Assembly (NCBI GenBank): GCA_018221305.1
Contig: JAAOYK010000029.1
Location: 1-35,376, forward strand
From: Candidatus Pacearchaeota archaeon
GTDB taxonomy: Archaea; Nanobdellota; Nanobdellia; Pacearchaeales; GW2011-AR1
Length of the DNA: 35,376 nt
Direction: 5' to 3'
Shown in pieces: positions 16,669 through 23,592 of the stretch (position 1 is the stretch's first letter; each line of letters starts with the position of its first letter). Position numbers and translations under genes: made by a program. Under the pieces are notes generated by a model. It had not been told where the DNA came from. It did no database searches and saw nothing but the letters and a program-made list of their open reading frames with translations.

Positions 16669-16734
16669 GTTGTTTTTGAAATCAATAATAAACAAAATGA
16701 AAGTTAACAATAAAACAGAACAAGGAGGTTTAAA

Positions 16735-16926
16735 ATGAAAGGAACAGTAAAGTTTTTTAACGAATCAAAAGGATTTGGATTTATTACTGCTGAAGATGGT
16801 AAAGACGTTTTTGTACATCAATCAGCATTAGGAGAAGGCGTAGTCCTACATGAAAATGACGCGGTTATATTTGATGTAGAGGATGGCGATAAAGGTCCAA
16901 AAGCAGTTAATGTTAAAAAAGAGTAG
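16735..16926 (+). CDS. cspA: Cold-shock domain protein
   Basis: A 63-residue single cold-shock domain of usual length, a single-stranded nucleic-acid-binding RNA chaperone. RNP1 is KGFGFI (12-17) and RNP2 is VFVHQS (25-30); the N-terminal [17 protein letters not shown] and C-terminal [10 protein letters not shown] are classic. The strong ribosome site AAGGAGGTT (16722-16730), six bases from ATG, is unusual here, where most genes appear leaderless. With the roughly 100-base AT-rich leader and palindrome, it suggests post-transcriptional control. The family is mainly bacterial and patchy in archaea, so ancient transfer is possible. Confidence 0.93.
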   Translation: MKGTVKFFNESKGFGFITAEDGKDVFVHQSALGEGVVLHENDAVIFDVEDGDKGPKAVNVKKE

Positions 16927-17030
16927 TTAGAATCTGCTTATATTAATAATTAAAACAGATTAGCTAGAGTCGTAGACTTCTTGAGAAATTAGTAGATAGA
17001 CTTAAAAGTTGAGTCGGCCTTTGATAACTA

Positions 17031-17489
17031 ATGGCCCAAATCTTAACAAATCTAGGCATTGCAATTTTTATTTATATCTTAGGTTTCCTTATTACACCGA
17101 ATCATGTTTTTTATACAAGAATCAAAAAAACAAAACGTTTAGAACGTATTGCTAAAAAGTTTAGATCAGGAAACAAAGAAAAAACATTAAGAAATGTATA
17201 TTCACATGTAATAAATAATTTTTCAAATGAAAAATATAATTTTATATTGCAAAGCTATAAATTATTTTTTACTGATGTTGAGAAATTATTACAGAAAAAA
17301 CAATTTGCTCAATGTACACTTCAAAATCTTGTTTTGATAACTCTTTTAATTAATACTGGACAATTTAAGAAAGAAGATTTTAAAAGAAAATGGAGAATCA
17401 TTCATGGAATAATTTTACATCAATATATTCTTGTTAAAATTAAAAATAAAGTTTTTAGAGTTGACCCACTTTTAAGAAAGATTAGTTAG
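17031..17489 (+). CDS. Membrane-anchored transglutaminase-like protein
   Basis: A 152-residue protein. Residues 4-22 form an N-terminal TM helix (ILTNLGIAIFIYILGFLI), then a basic linker. The C-terminal half has the order of a transglutaminase/papain-like core: Cys 95 at the start of a helix (FAQCTLQNLVLITLLI), His 130 at the start of a strand (HQYILVKIKNK), and Asp 145 in VDPLL. Such proteins hydrolyse or transfer peptide bonds using Cys-His-Asp. The assignment rests on this spacing and on similarly arranged DPANN proteins I recall, so it is tentative. It follows csp by 104 bases, and a GGCC...GGCC hairpin could enclose its start codon. Confidence 0.5.
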   Translation: MAQILTNLGIAIFIYILGFLITPNHVFYTRIKKTKRLERIAKKFRSGNKEKTLRNVYSHVINNFSNEKYNFILQSYKLFFTDVEKLLQKKQFAQCTLQNLVLITLLINTGQFKKEDFKRKWRIIHGIILHQYILVKIKNKVFRVDPLLRKIS

Positions 17490-17510
17490 TTACTTTAGAA
17501 TGCCATATTA

Positions 17511-17518
17511 TTTATATA
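17511..17518 (+). promoter_or_regulatory. TATA box for the gene at 17544
   Basis: TTTATATA lies 26 bases before the ATG, implying a leaderless transcript. Confidence 0.5.
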
Positions 17519-17543
17519 CAATTATAGATTTTTATAGTTTGAA

Positions 17544-17759
17544 ATGAAATACGGAATAAAAATTGAAACATTTAAATCTGCTGGAAGATATCAACATACA
17601 GTGTATGAAATTGGAGTTAAACCAGACAGGGTAGGAGAATTAAGCAACGATGTTGTTGAGGCACAAAAAAGAGTAAATGAAAAAGTATATGAAGAAATGC
17701 CAGAAAACGCTACAGGATTAGTTGCTATAATAAAGTACAAAGCTCCAAAAAAAAAATAG
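17544..17759 (+). CDS. Small orphan protein, 71 aa
   Basis: No family recognised. It is a short alpha/beta-looking basic protein: strand IKIETFKSAGRYQHTVYEIG, helix VGELSNDVVEAQKRVNEKVYE, strand GLVAIIKYKAP. The tail is Lys-rich. A clear TATA box at -26 supports it as a real leaderless gene. The next gene starts 30 bases after its stop in the same direction. Confidence 0.6.
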   Translation: MKYGIKIETFKSAGRYQHTVYEIGVKPDRVGELSNDVVEAQKRVNEKVYEEMPENATGLVAIIKYKAPKKK

Positions 17760-17789
17760 TAGTTTTGAGAGTATGCACTTATAATAAAG

Positions 17790-18176
17790 ATGAAAGTTAA
17801 AAAAAGTTATTATGTTAGGGGTGACCAAAAAGAAGGCAAATCACTGAATAGAGCGATAGATGAAATTGGTTATCAAATAAGCTCAGGTGATATGATAGAA
17901 AAGCCAAACAATGAGTTTGATCCTAATTTTCCTAAATCTGAAGAATATACAGCAATGAAGAATAACCATAATTTATGGACATCTCAGGGTTATTTGATAC
18001 CTCATCCAGGTTCATCAAATTTATTTGTACATTGCTATGTATTTTATCCTTCAGTAGCGTTAAAAATAAGTAAGAATCTGCCCCAACTTACAGTTCAGTA
18101 CTTTGAAGAAACTGGATTACCTAACTCTCTTGAAGAAGTGATGAGTAGATATGAGTTAGAAGAAGCAAAAAGGTAG
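17790..18176 (+). CDS. Orphan protein, 128 aa
   Basis: No family recognised. It is a soluble protein with an N-terminal basic strand (MKVKKSYYVRGDQKEGKSL), a central region GYLIPHPGSSNLFVHCYVFY with His and Cys, and an acidic C-terminal helix. It is probably co-transcribed with the preceding small gene. The 96 bases after its stop are T-rich (CCCCTTTTTCTATAAAT), a possible terminator. Confidence 0.55.
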   Translation: MKVKKSYYVRGDQKEGKSLNRAIDEIGYQISSGDMIEKPNNEFDPNFPKSEEYTAMKNNHNLWTSQGYLIPHPGSSNLFVHCYVFYPSVALKISKNLPQLTVQYFEETGLPNSLEEVMSRYELEEAKR

Positions 18177-18272
18177 ATATTGCCCCTTTTTCTATAAATT
18201 TGGATTTTTGAATGTTTGAGTATTATTAGAACTTTCTTCTTCTAAAAGTGGCTAAGCTTGATTTTAAATCTT

Positions 18273-18692
18273 TTAGATTGAATCTCTAAAGAGCCTTGTA
18301 ACTCCACTTGCTTTTTTAAGGATTTCAAAATTTATTGTGTCTTTTACCTTTATTTGCACCTTTGAACTAGGAGGGTTTTTAATTCTTGAAAAATCTCCAG
18401 ACCCCTGTCCGGTCAGATGTAGTCTATAATAATGTTCTGATTTTAGCAAATCCACTCTTTGTGTAGCGTTGGCTGCTAAATCAACTGTTGAGGTACGCAA
18501 AGCAGGAGAAAGATCTCCCTTTTTATCACTTGCTAATCCTTGATAAGGATTATATATTCCACTGGAGATCTCTAGACTTCTTTCAGCCATATTAGGACTT
18601 GGATCATATGTGCACATAACTATATCTCCTGTTTCTACTCCAAAAGCTCTTTCTAGATCCCCTATAGTATTTAGATTTATTGCATTTTTCAT
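18273..18692 (-). CDS. Orphan protein, 139 aa, first of three minus-strand genes between repeat elements
   Basis: No family recognised. It is a soluble protein: helix NTIGDLERAFGVETGDIV, a polar middle with many Ser/Pro, and a basic C-terminal strand-helix (KVQIKVKDTINFEILKKASG). GGTTTAAAAAGG on the minus strand around 18711-18722 forms a TATA box for a leaderless start. The 40 bases further upstream resemble those upstream of the gene at 19310-19783 although the proteins are unrelated, and repeat element A follows. Downstream, 18225-18262 holds a weak match to the element core (AAGTGGCTAAGC). Confidence 0.6.
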   Translation of the reverse strand: MKNAINLNTIGDLERAFGVETGDIVMCTYDPSPNMAERSLEISSGIYNPYQGLASDKKGDLSPALRTSTVDLAANATQRVDLLKSEHYYRLHLTGQGSGDFSRIKNPPSSKVQIKVKDTINFEILKKASGVTRLFRDSI

Positions 18693-18760
18693 ACTTATTC
18701 CTTGTAATATACCTTTTTAAACCTTCCGGTTGTTGTCACTTCCCAATAGTATCTTTTTAG

Positions 18761-18844
18761 GCTTTTCGAGTGTCCTTTCCCCCTGGATGAGTAAAAATTG
18801 CTCTTTTGGGCGGGCTTAGAATAATATAAGAAAAAGGCACGATC
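18761..18844. repeat. Structured intergenic element A
   Basis: One of four related elements. The 5' arm GCTTTTCGAGTGTCCTTTCC (18761-18780) pairs with AAAGGCACGA (18833-18842): UCG, then bulge AG, then UG, bulge U, CCUUU, giving ten base pairs. The core contains GGGCGGGCTTAG. The 20-base 5' arm is repeated exactly in element B. Confidence 0.6.
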
Positions 18845-18857
18845 TGAATCTTAATAA

Positions 18858-19187
18858 CTAAACTTCAACGAGTTGATTTACTGTTGTTTTCATTAATTCT
18901 GTGTAGGAATCCCAAAAAGGTTTGAGAATCTCTAAGATAAAATAAGAATTAGGTTCGACTCCAAAAGATCTTCCAATTAATCGATACTTTCTATAGTTTT
19001 CTACAAAGTCTTCCTTTCTTCTTGTTAAATCTTTTTCTAATGGCAATTGTGGCTCAATTTCATTTTCCAAAGGCCTCCCGTACTTTTTTAAATGTTGAAT
19101 TGAAACTGAACTATTGATCAGTTTTCCTGATAAAGCACTATGATCCAATCCTTTGTAAAATGCGTTTATTTCTTTGTCTGTTGCCAT
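18858..19187 (-). CDS. Orphan protein, 109 aa, between elements A and B
   Basis: No family recognised. It is a charged, mostly helical soluble protein (LPLEKDLTRRKEDFVENYRKY, then a long C-terminal helix FILEILKPFWDSYTELMKTT). It has no similarity by eye to the neighbouring orphans. The TATA-like AGCTTAAAAGTAT (minus strand, about 19204-19217) overlaps the start of element B's 5' arm, so the gene's promoter and the element are physically joined. The start is leaderless. Confidence 0.55.
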   Translation of the reverse strand: MATDKEINAFYKGLDHSALSGKLINSSVSIQHLKKYGRPLENEIEPQLPLEKDLTRRKEDFVENYRKYRLIGRSFGVEPNSYFILEILKPFWDSYTELMKTTVNQLVEV

Positions 19188-19215
19188 GAAATTTATATGA
19201 GCCCCATACTTTTAA

Positions 19216-19276
19216 GCTTTTCGAGTGTCCTTTCCTTTTGAGTGGGCTAAGCAAATAGAATTAGAGAGGGTGCGAA
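19216..19276. repeat. Structured intergenic element B
   Basis: The shortest family member. The 5' arm (19216-19235) is identical to that of element A. Bases 19220-19223 (TTCG) pair with 19273-19276 (CGAA), and after the bulge AG, 19226-19234 pairs with 19264-19272: 13 pairs in all, four of them wobble on the plus strand. The core is GAGTGGGCTAAG. The 3' arm context AATAGAATTAGAGAGGG matches element C. Confidence 0.65.
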
Positions 19277-19309
19277 TTAATTTAATCATAAAAACACGAG
19301 AAATCATAA

Positions 19310-19783
19310 TTAATCATCATAAGGATTCATTATTTGGTGAAGGCCAATATCATCTTCAGTTACATTAAAACCATATTTATTGATCATTTCTGCCACCTGA
19401 CTTTTCATTTCTAAACCTTTCCTTATCCTAGCAGCATCTCCAGGCATATGACCGCCCCCTGCATGAGATTGTAGACTAATTCCTAAATACTGAGAAGTTA
19501 CTCCTCCGTCTTCTAACCAAAAATCATCTTCGAGAAAAACTAACTTCGTTAAATCTTCTCCAGAACTATGTTGATTAATTTTCTTTCTATGTTCTAAATT
19601 TTCGACAATTGATCCATCTGGAAAAATATAACTCTTTCCCCAATTAGTTGGCTCTTCTACAATAATATATCTCGGATTATTTTCATCGTCATGGCCTGTT
19701 GAACTAGGATTGAGATCAAATGGAGCTTTCTCTAACTGAGTTTCTATTCCTAAAACTAGGTTATAAATTGCTTGAGCTGCCAT
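19310..19783 (-). CDS. Orphan protein, 157 aa, between elements B and C
   Basis: No family recognised. It is an acidic soluble protein with many Asp/Glu, a strand-rich middle (RYIIVEEPTNWGKSYIFPDG, LTKLVFLEDDFWLEDGG) and a Gly/His-rich loop SHAGGGHMPGD that could bind a ligand or metal. The C-terminal region is helical and acidic. GGTTTATAAAGG on the minus strand around 19809-19820 is its TATA box. The upstream 40 bases match those before the gene at 18273-18692. Confidence 0.6.
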   Translation of the reverse strand: MAAQAIYNLVLGIETQLEKAPFDLNPSSTGHDDENNPRYIIVEEPTNWGKSYIFPDGSIVENLEHRKKINQHSSGEDLTKLVFLEDDFWLEDGGVTSQYLGISLQSHAGGGHMPGDAARIRKGLEMKSQVAEMINKYGFNVTEDDIGLHQIMNPYDD

Positions 19784-19850
19784 ACTTTTTTATAGAAAAG
19801 CTACCTTTATAAACCTTCCTATCTGTTACTACTTGCCAGTTGCATAAATA

Positions 19851-20058
19851 GCTTTCTGCGAGCACCCTTAGTAATTAGGCGGGGAAAAAGAGCATCTAAA
19901 ATTGCGTTGAACGTTTGCGATTAAAGAGTTCACTGCTGTTCACAGAAGTTGAAATCTGCAGTGGGGGAAGAAAATTCTGGGGTTATATTAGTTAAAATCT
20001 CTGAACCGGCGGGTCGCTTGAGACATCCCAATAGATTAGGAGGGTGCGCGAAAGAGCC
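19851..20058. repeat. Structured intergenic element C, long form; possible ncRNA
   Basis: The longest member, filling most of the 313-base gap between divergent genes. The 5' arm GCTTTCTGCGAGCACCCT (19851-19868) pairs with 20041-20057: CACCCU/AGGGUG, bulge AG, GCG/CGC, then C/G, UUU/AAA and GC/GC with small bulges, about 15 pairs. The enclosed roughly 170 bases are about 43% GC, well above the surroundings, and hold internal stems such as CACUG...CAGUG with CAGA/UCUG (about 19931-19963). Both ends match element B, so B looks like an internally deleted version or C an expanded one. Confidence 0.6.
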
Positions 20059-20096
20059 ATAAATAAACTTATATAATTCAATTTATTAGATATTTT

Positions 20097-20744
20097 ATGA
20101 GAGAAAAAAAGAAGGAATCTGAAAAACAAAAATATCTTAAGGATTTAAAAATGGGCCTAATTACTGGGGCTAAATCCCATAAATTTCTTCTTAAAAAATA
20201 TGAAAGTAGTAAAGATAGAAGCTCCGACATTAGGAGATTAGATCAAGAAATTTATGAAGCAGAAAAAAATAGAGATCCTAAGGCTATTGGTTATGTTCAG
20301 GCTTTTGCAGCAAAAGAATTAAAAGAAGCTCAAAAAATTGCAGATAGGATTGAAATGAGTGAGAATAGTTACAATAATGAGAATTTATCAATTTCAGCGA
20401 TGGAACATGCTTATGGGGCTATTCAATTGTATAAGGCAATAGGCCAAGATAATAGAAACAGTGTGATAAACAGAGCAACAAAAGTTTTCGGGAAAGTGGC
20501 TGATTTTGATGCAGGTCTTGCTCACAAATTCATGGATAAAAATGTAAATAGGAAAAGAAAACCTTTAGAACATTATTTTGGGATTATTTCATTATTTGGT
20601 TTTGTTTTGGGGGGTTTTTTCTTATCCCCTAATTTAACAGGCAACGCAATTGCAAACTTAACCACTAAAACAACGAGTATAATTGGAGCGGGCTTGTTTA
20701 TTGCAGGGATAGTTGGAACATATTTCTGGATTAAGAAGAAATGA
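20097..20744 (+). CDS. C-terminally membrane-anchored coiled-coil protein
   Basis: A 215-residue protein. Residues 1-150 are hydrophilic and helical (MREKKKESEKQKYLKDLKMG, IYEAEKNRDPKAIGYVQAFA), probably a cytoplasmic coiled-coil. The C-terminal about 60 residues hold two TM helices joined by a short loop with LSPNLTGNAIANLTTKTTS. This cassette (ISLFGFVLGGFFLSPNLTGN ... GAGLFIAGIVGTYFW) recurs at the C-termini of many DPANN proteins, from memory. The gene lies divergently from the orphan at 19310, between repeat elements C and D. TATA-like ACTTATATAATT precedes it. Function unknown. Confidence 0.7.
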   Translation: MREKKKESEKQKYLKDLKMGLITGAKSHKFLLKKYESSKDRSSDIRRLDQEIYEAEKNRDPKAIGYVQAFAAKELKEAQKIADRIEMSENSYNNENLSISAMEHAYGAIQLYKAIGQDNRNSVINRATKVFGKVADFDAGLAHKFMDKNVNRKRKPLEHYFGIISLFGFVLGGFFLSPNLTGNAIANLTTKTTSIIGAGLFIAGIVGTYFWIKKK

Positions 20745-20751
20745 TTTTCTA

Positions 20752-20835
20752 GCGCACCTTCTCCTGGGGGGGCGGGGGGATGGCCAGATTAGAGATTTTA
20801 ACCTAGAGTTAGTTTAGAATTTTCGGGCGGGGCGC
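20752..20835. repeat. Structured intergenic element D
   Basis: The 5' arm GCGCACCTT (20752-20760) pairs with GGGGCGC (20829-20835): GCG/CGC, bulge CA, CCUU/GGGG. A G-rich core GGGGGGGCGGGGGG follows the 5' arm at the same distance as GGGCGGG in B and C. Sequence similarity is weaker than among A-C, but the geometry is the same. Confidence 0.5.
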
Positions 20836-20864
20836 AATATCCTTTTATCAGCTGCTAACTTATT

Positions 20865-21350
20865 TTATTGTGTGTTCTCAACATCATCACTATTATTATT
20901 ATTATTATTACTAAATTGCAGGCCAGTACTTCCAAAACCCCCAGCACCTCTGCTGGTTTCTGATAAGTCTGTGACTTCTTCAATTTGAGCCTCCTCATAG
21001 CTTGTGAGGATGATCTGGGCAATCTTTTCACCTTTTCTTACATCATAATATGCATTACTAGTGTTCAGCATAATTACTCCTAGCTCGCCACGATATCCAG
21101 AGTCTAAAGTTCCTGGAGAGTTTGGCAAAGTTAGACCGTATTTTAAAGCAAGGCCAGATTTTGGCCTTACCTGGATCTCAAAACCCTTAGGAATTTCAAA
21201 AGAAATTCCTGTAGGTACTAAGATTCTTTCACCTGGTTTTATTATCATATCTTTTACTGAATACACATCCATGCCAGCATCACCATCATGCACATAATGT
21301 GGTATGATGGCGTCTGGATGTAATTTTTTTATTTTTATTGGTATCACCAT
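20865..21350 (-). CDS. dut: dUTP diphosphatase
   Basis: Hydrolyses dUTP to dUMP and pyrophosphate, keeping uracil out of DNA and feeding dTMP synthesis. The 161-residue trimeric-type dUTPase has all five motifs: DAGMDVYS (24-31), RPKSGLA (62-68), GTLDSGYRGE (80-89, catalytic Asp 83), KGEKIAQ (106-112) and the closing RGAGGFGSTG (134-143). The tail adds a run of Asn encoded by a short ATT-type repeat, then an acidic end, which is unusual. It lies 13 bases after the dcd-like gene in the same direction, so a two-gene operon is likely. Confidence 0.95.
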   Translation of the reverse strand: MVIPIKIKKLHPDAIIPHYVHDGDAGMDVYSVKDMIIKPGERILVPTGISFEIPKGFEIQVRPKSGLALKYGLTLPNSPGTLDSGYRGELGVIMLNTSNAYYDVRKGEKIAQIILTSYEEAQIEEVTDLSETSRGAGGFGSTGLQFSNNNNNNSDDVENTQ

Positions 21351-21363
21351 TTTTTTTCTCTTT

Positions 21364-21906
21364 TTATACTTGTTCCTCCTTTTCCCCGTTTGTTGACATT
21401 CGGCCGCCTTGCCATTGACCTCTATATTCGGAAACGTTTTCAGAATTTTGAAAAAATGTTATATGCGCAAAACGTGCACCATATCCTAAATTAAAGTTTT
21501 GATTTCTATTCATGTTCGTTATCCCAAAAATTAATTTACCACTATAACCCGGGTTAACTTTTGCTTTTGCAAGCATTATACCGCAACGCTGAAGTGTTGA
21601 TCGTGGCTCGATAAATGCTGTTATATCTTTTGGAAGATTAACAGTCTCAATTGTTCGTACCAAAAAATAATCTCCAGCCTTAATATTTAGTGCCCTATCA
21701 GAACCATAACTGCCGATAAGTTCTGACATTAGAGTTTGACGTGTTTTTATCCCAAGATATGCTTGCCCAGGTAAAAGCCTATATGCAGCTTTAAGTCTTA
21801 AATCAAAACCAGAACCTTCAGGATTAGTTAATTCACGTTCGCACAGATTTTCAACCAGTTTATCTTTTTCAACTAATTCTAAAAGTCGTTTAGTTCCAAG
21901 TATCAT
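21364..21906 (-). CDS. dcd: dCTP deaminase/dUTPase-like protein
   Basis: A 180-residue member of the dCTP deaminase fold family. Family features: GSGFDLRL (31-38), PRSTLQRCG (101-109), NPGYSGKL (118-125) and the closing YRGQWQGGR (161-169). In dCTP deaminases the strand after G-[FY]-x-G carries the catalytic Glu (as in ITLEL); here the aligned residue appears to be Gly (KLIFGITN). Activity may therefore be lost or changed toward dUTP hydrolysis or regulation. The ATG at 21906 was chosen because the TATA box at 21938-21946 places transcription start near 21916; the longer TTG frame begins upstream of that. It is followed by a true dUTPase in the same operon. Confidence 0.8.
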   Translation of the reverse strand: MILGTKRLLELVEKDKLVENLCERELTNPEGSGFDLRLKAAYRLLPGQAYLGIKTRQTLMSELIGSYGSDRALNIKAGDYFLVRTIETVNLPKDITAFIEPRSTLQRCGIMLAKAKVNPGYSGKLIFGITNMNRNQNFNLGYGARFAHITFFQNSENVSEYRGQWQGGRMSTNGEKEEQV

Positions 21907-21937
21907 CTTTTTTATATAATCATGACACAAACATTTT

Positions 21938-21946
21938 TTTATAAAG
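21938..21946 (-). promoter_or_regulatory. TATA box for the dcd-dut operon
   Basis: On the minus strand it reads CTTTATAAA, inside a segment (ATAAAGATTATTATTGT on plus) that is also found at 23572-23586 beyond the second tandem paralogue. The promoter may therefore have been copied along with the gene. Confidence 0.5.
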
Positions 21947-21963
21947 ATTATTATTGTGCAATC

Positions 21964-23460
21964 CTACTTTTTTTTGTTTTTACTTTTTTTTGTTTTCTTT
22001 TTTGTTTGTTTTCCTAATTTTTCCCCGTGTTTTAGTTTAACTAATTCAGAGCCATATTTTATTGCGTCGTCTAAACGATTCAAAACTTCTGGAAAAGGAG
22101 ATAAAGGATTTGAGCTTCGAGATTTCATATACCAGTCAGGAGGTACGTTCAAAGTAGAACTCCTGATTTCACACATAGAATTAATAAAACTTCTACAAAG
22201 TTTTGTATGAGCAGACCTAGGCCGCCCCCCTTCGTCAGATCCAGGAAGATCCTTTCTTGGAACTGAACAAATATGACCAAGACAAATAGGAGATTTAAAC
22301 AAGGTTAATTTACATCCATCAAAATTATGATAATTACAGTCACCATTAGAGTTACTAGAAATTTTTAAATGAGCTTTATTTTTTATTGCTTCAAAACTTT
22401 GGACTGCTAAGATTTGAGATGGAACACCAGTTTTAAAATAGTCCCTTGTGCAACAACGAGGTTCACTTTGCTCGCATTTATTTATGCATGCATCTCTTGT
22501 TAGTTCTTGAAGTATTGCATCTAGTGTTCTGGTTCTAAAAGAATAATCAAGAACCATGTTTCCTGTTTCAAATTTTTGTTCTGGATCTTTTTTTCTTATT
22601 GTGTTTAAAGCTACTGCGTTAACAAAATCTTTTATTCCTGTATCTAACTTTTTTGGATTTTGAAAAATTTCTTTGTAAAGATTTAATGATCTTTTTGCGC
22701 GTTTTAATCTTTTGTGATAATCAAAGCGCCCTTTTTTTATATCTTTAATATCATCACTACATATCCCATACCTTCTCAAGAATGATTGCATTAACTCAGA
22801 ATGGGGATTACCTAATCCTGTTGCAATATTTTTCATTGTTGCATCTCCTAAAGCTGTAAGTATCTCTTTTAAGTTTGGATTTTTTTTATCTTTTAAACCG
22901 TCTCTTAAACGAGCGACCTCTTTGTATGATTTAAGATCACGATAAGGATCGTGAATTAAATTTTGGATCATCGCACTTGGTATTTGGGCCTCTTCTATTG
23001 CAGATTCGTCTCCTTTCCTTAATCTTTTTCTTAAACCTTGCAAATTATTATAAACTCTTTTTATTCCTTTATCGCCAAGATCTGCAGCAGTTTTTACAAC
23101 AGCTTGATACTGCTCTTTTGTCTCTACATTGTCTGCCAGACGTTCAAGGGTCTTAAACTTTCTTGAAGTCGGAAGCTGGACAGCTCTTACATGGGCTAAT
23201 GCAAGCTGTGCATCATGACGATATGCTTCTGGCTCAACTTTTTGCCTGATGTATGCTGAAAAGTCTGTTACAAACGAGTCATAATCTGCGTGTGTTGGCT
23301 TGTACCCTGTATCTTTAAAATCTAATAATTCATAAGTATCTATCAGAATTTCATTTGCTAAAGATTTTCTCTGAGTTTTTGACGAAGAATTAAAAGTTTT
23401 TTCAAAATCAGCTATTGTGACAGTTTCTTCTAATTGTGGTTTTTCTTGCAATGTTTTCAT
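21964..23460 (-). CDS. Cys-rich paralogue 1, 498 aa
   Basis: Unknown function. The N-terminal about 95 residues (MKTLQEKPQLEETVTIADFE, IRQKVEPEAYRHDAQ) are about 93% identical to the paralogue upstream; the helical middle (100-320) is diverged. A Cys/His cluster at about 325-405 is conserved: CINKC...PRCC, GDCNYHNFDGCKLTLFKSP, then CLGHICS. The CxxxC, CC and GC-L...C..H.C pattern resembles zinc- or iron-chelating YkgJ-type clusters, an inference from spacing only. The last 25 residues are almost all Lys/Thr/Asn. Predicted cytoplasmic, with no signal or TM. It is separated by 132 bases from the second copy, which has the same upstream sequence and so probably its own promoter. Confidence 0.75.
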   Translation of the reverse strand: MKTLQEKPQLEETVTIADFEKTFNSSSKTQRKSLANEILIDTYELLDFKDTGYKPTHADYDSFVTDFSAYIRQKVEPEAYRHDAQLALAHVRAVQLPTSRKFKTLERLADNVETKEQYQAVVKTAADLGDKGIKRVYNNLQGLRKRLRKGDESAIEEAQIPSAMIQNLIHDPYRDLKSYKEVARLRDGLKDKKNPNLKEILTALGDATMKNIATGLGNPHSELMQSFLRRYGICSDDIKDIKKGRFDYHKRLKRAKRSLNLYKEIFQNPKKLDTGIKDFVNAVALNTIRKKDPEQKFETGNMVLDYSFRTRTLDAILQELTRDACINKCEQSEPRCCTRDYFKTGVPSQILAVQSFEAIKNKAHLKISSNSNGDCNYHNFDGCKLTLFKSPICLGHICSVPRKDLPGSDEGGRPRSAHTKLCRSFINSMCEIRSSTLNVPPDWYMKSRSSNPLSPFPEVLNRLDDAIKYGSELVKLKHGEKLGKQTKKKTKKSKNKKK

Positions 23461-23592
23461 TAAAAATAGGAGTATTAAGCGTTTTTAAAGTTTACTTATT
23501 GTAACTACTTAAGAATGGTTAATATCCCTGGGCCTATGGAAAATATTAAAAATTAAAGGTATTTTTTTTATAAAGATTATTATTGTCTAATC

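Noticed and set aside
16927-17030. Box C/D RNA between csp and the next gene
   Set aside because: The region contains small inverted repeats, but I could not find paired C (RUGAUGA) and D (CUGA) boxes at proper spacing.
19784-20096. SRP RNA or RNase P RNA in the GC-rich gap
   Set aside because: I could not find the GGAAGGAAGCA-type SRP motif or the GAGGAAAGUCC and GGCUUA pair of RNase P in proper order on either strand.
18761-20835. Calling the elements canonical integron attC sites
   Set aside because: The conserved AAC and GTT core triplets are not found at the outer ends of the arms and there is no integrase gene in the window; only the general layout is similar.
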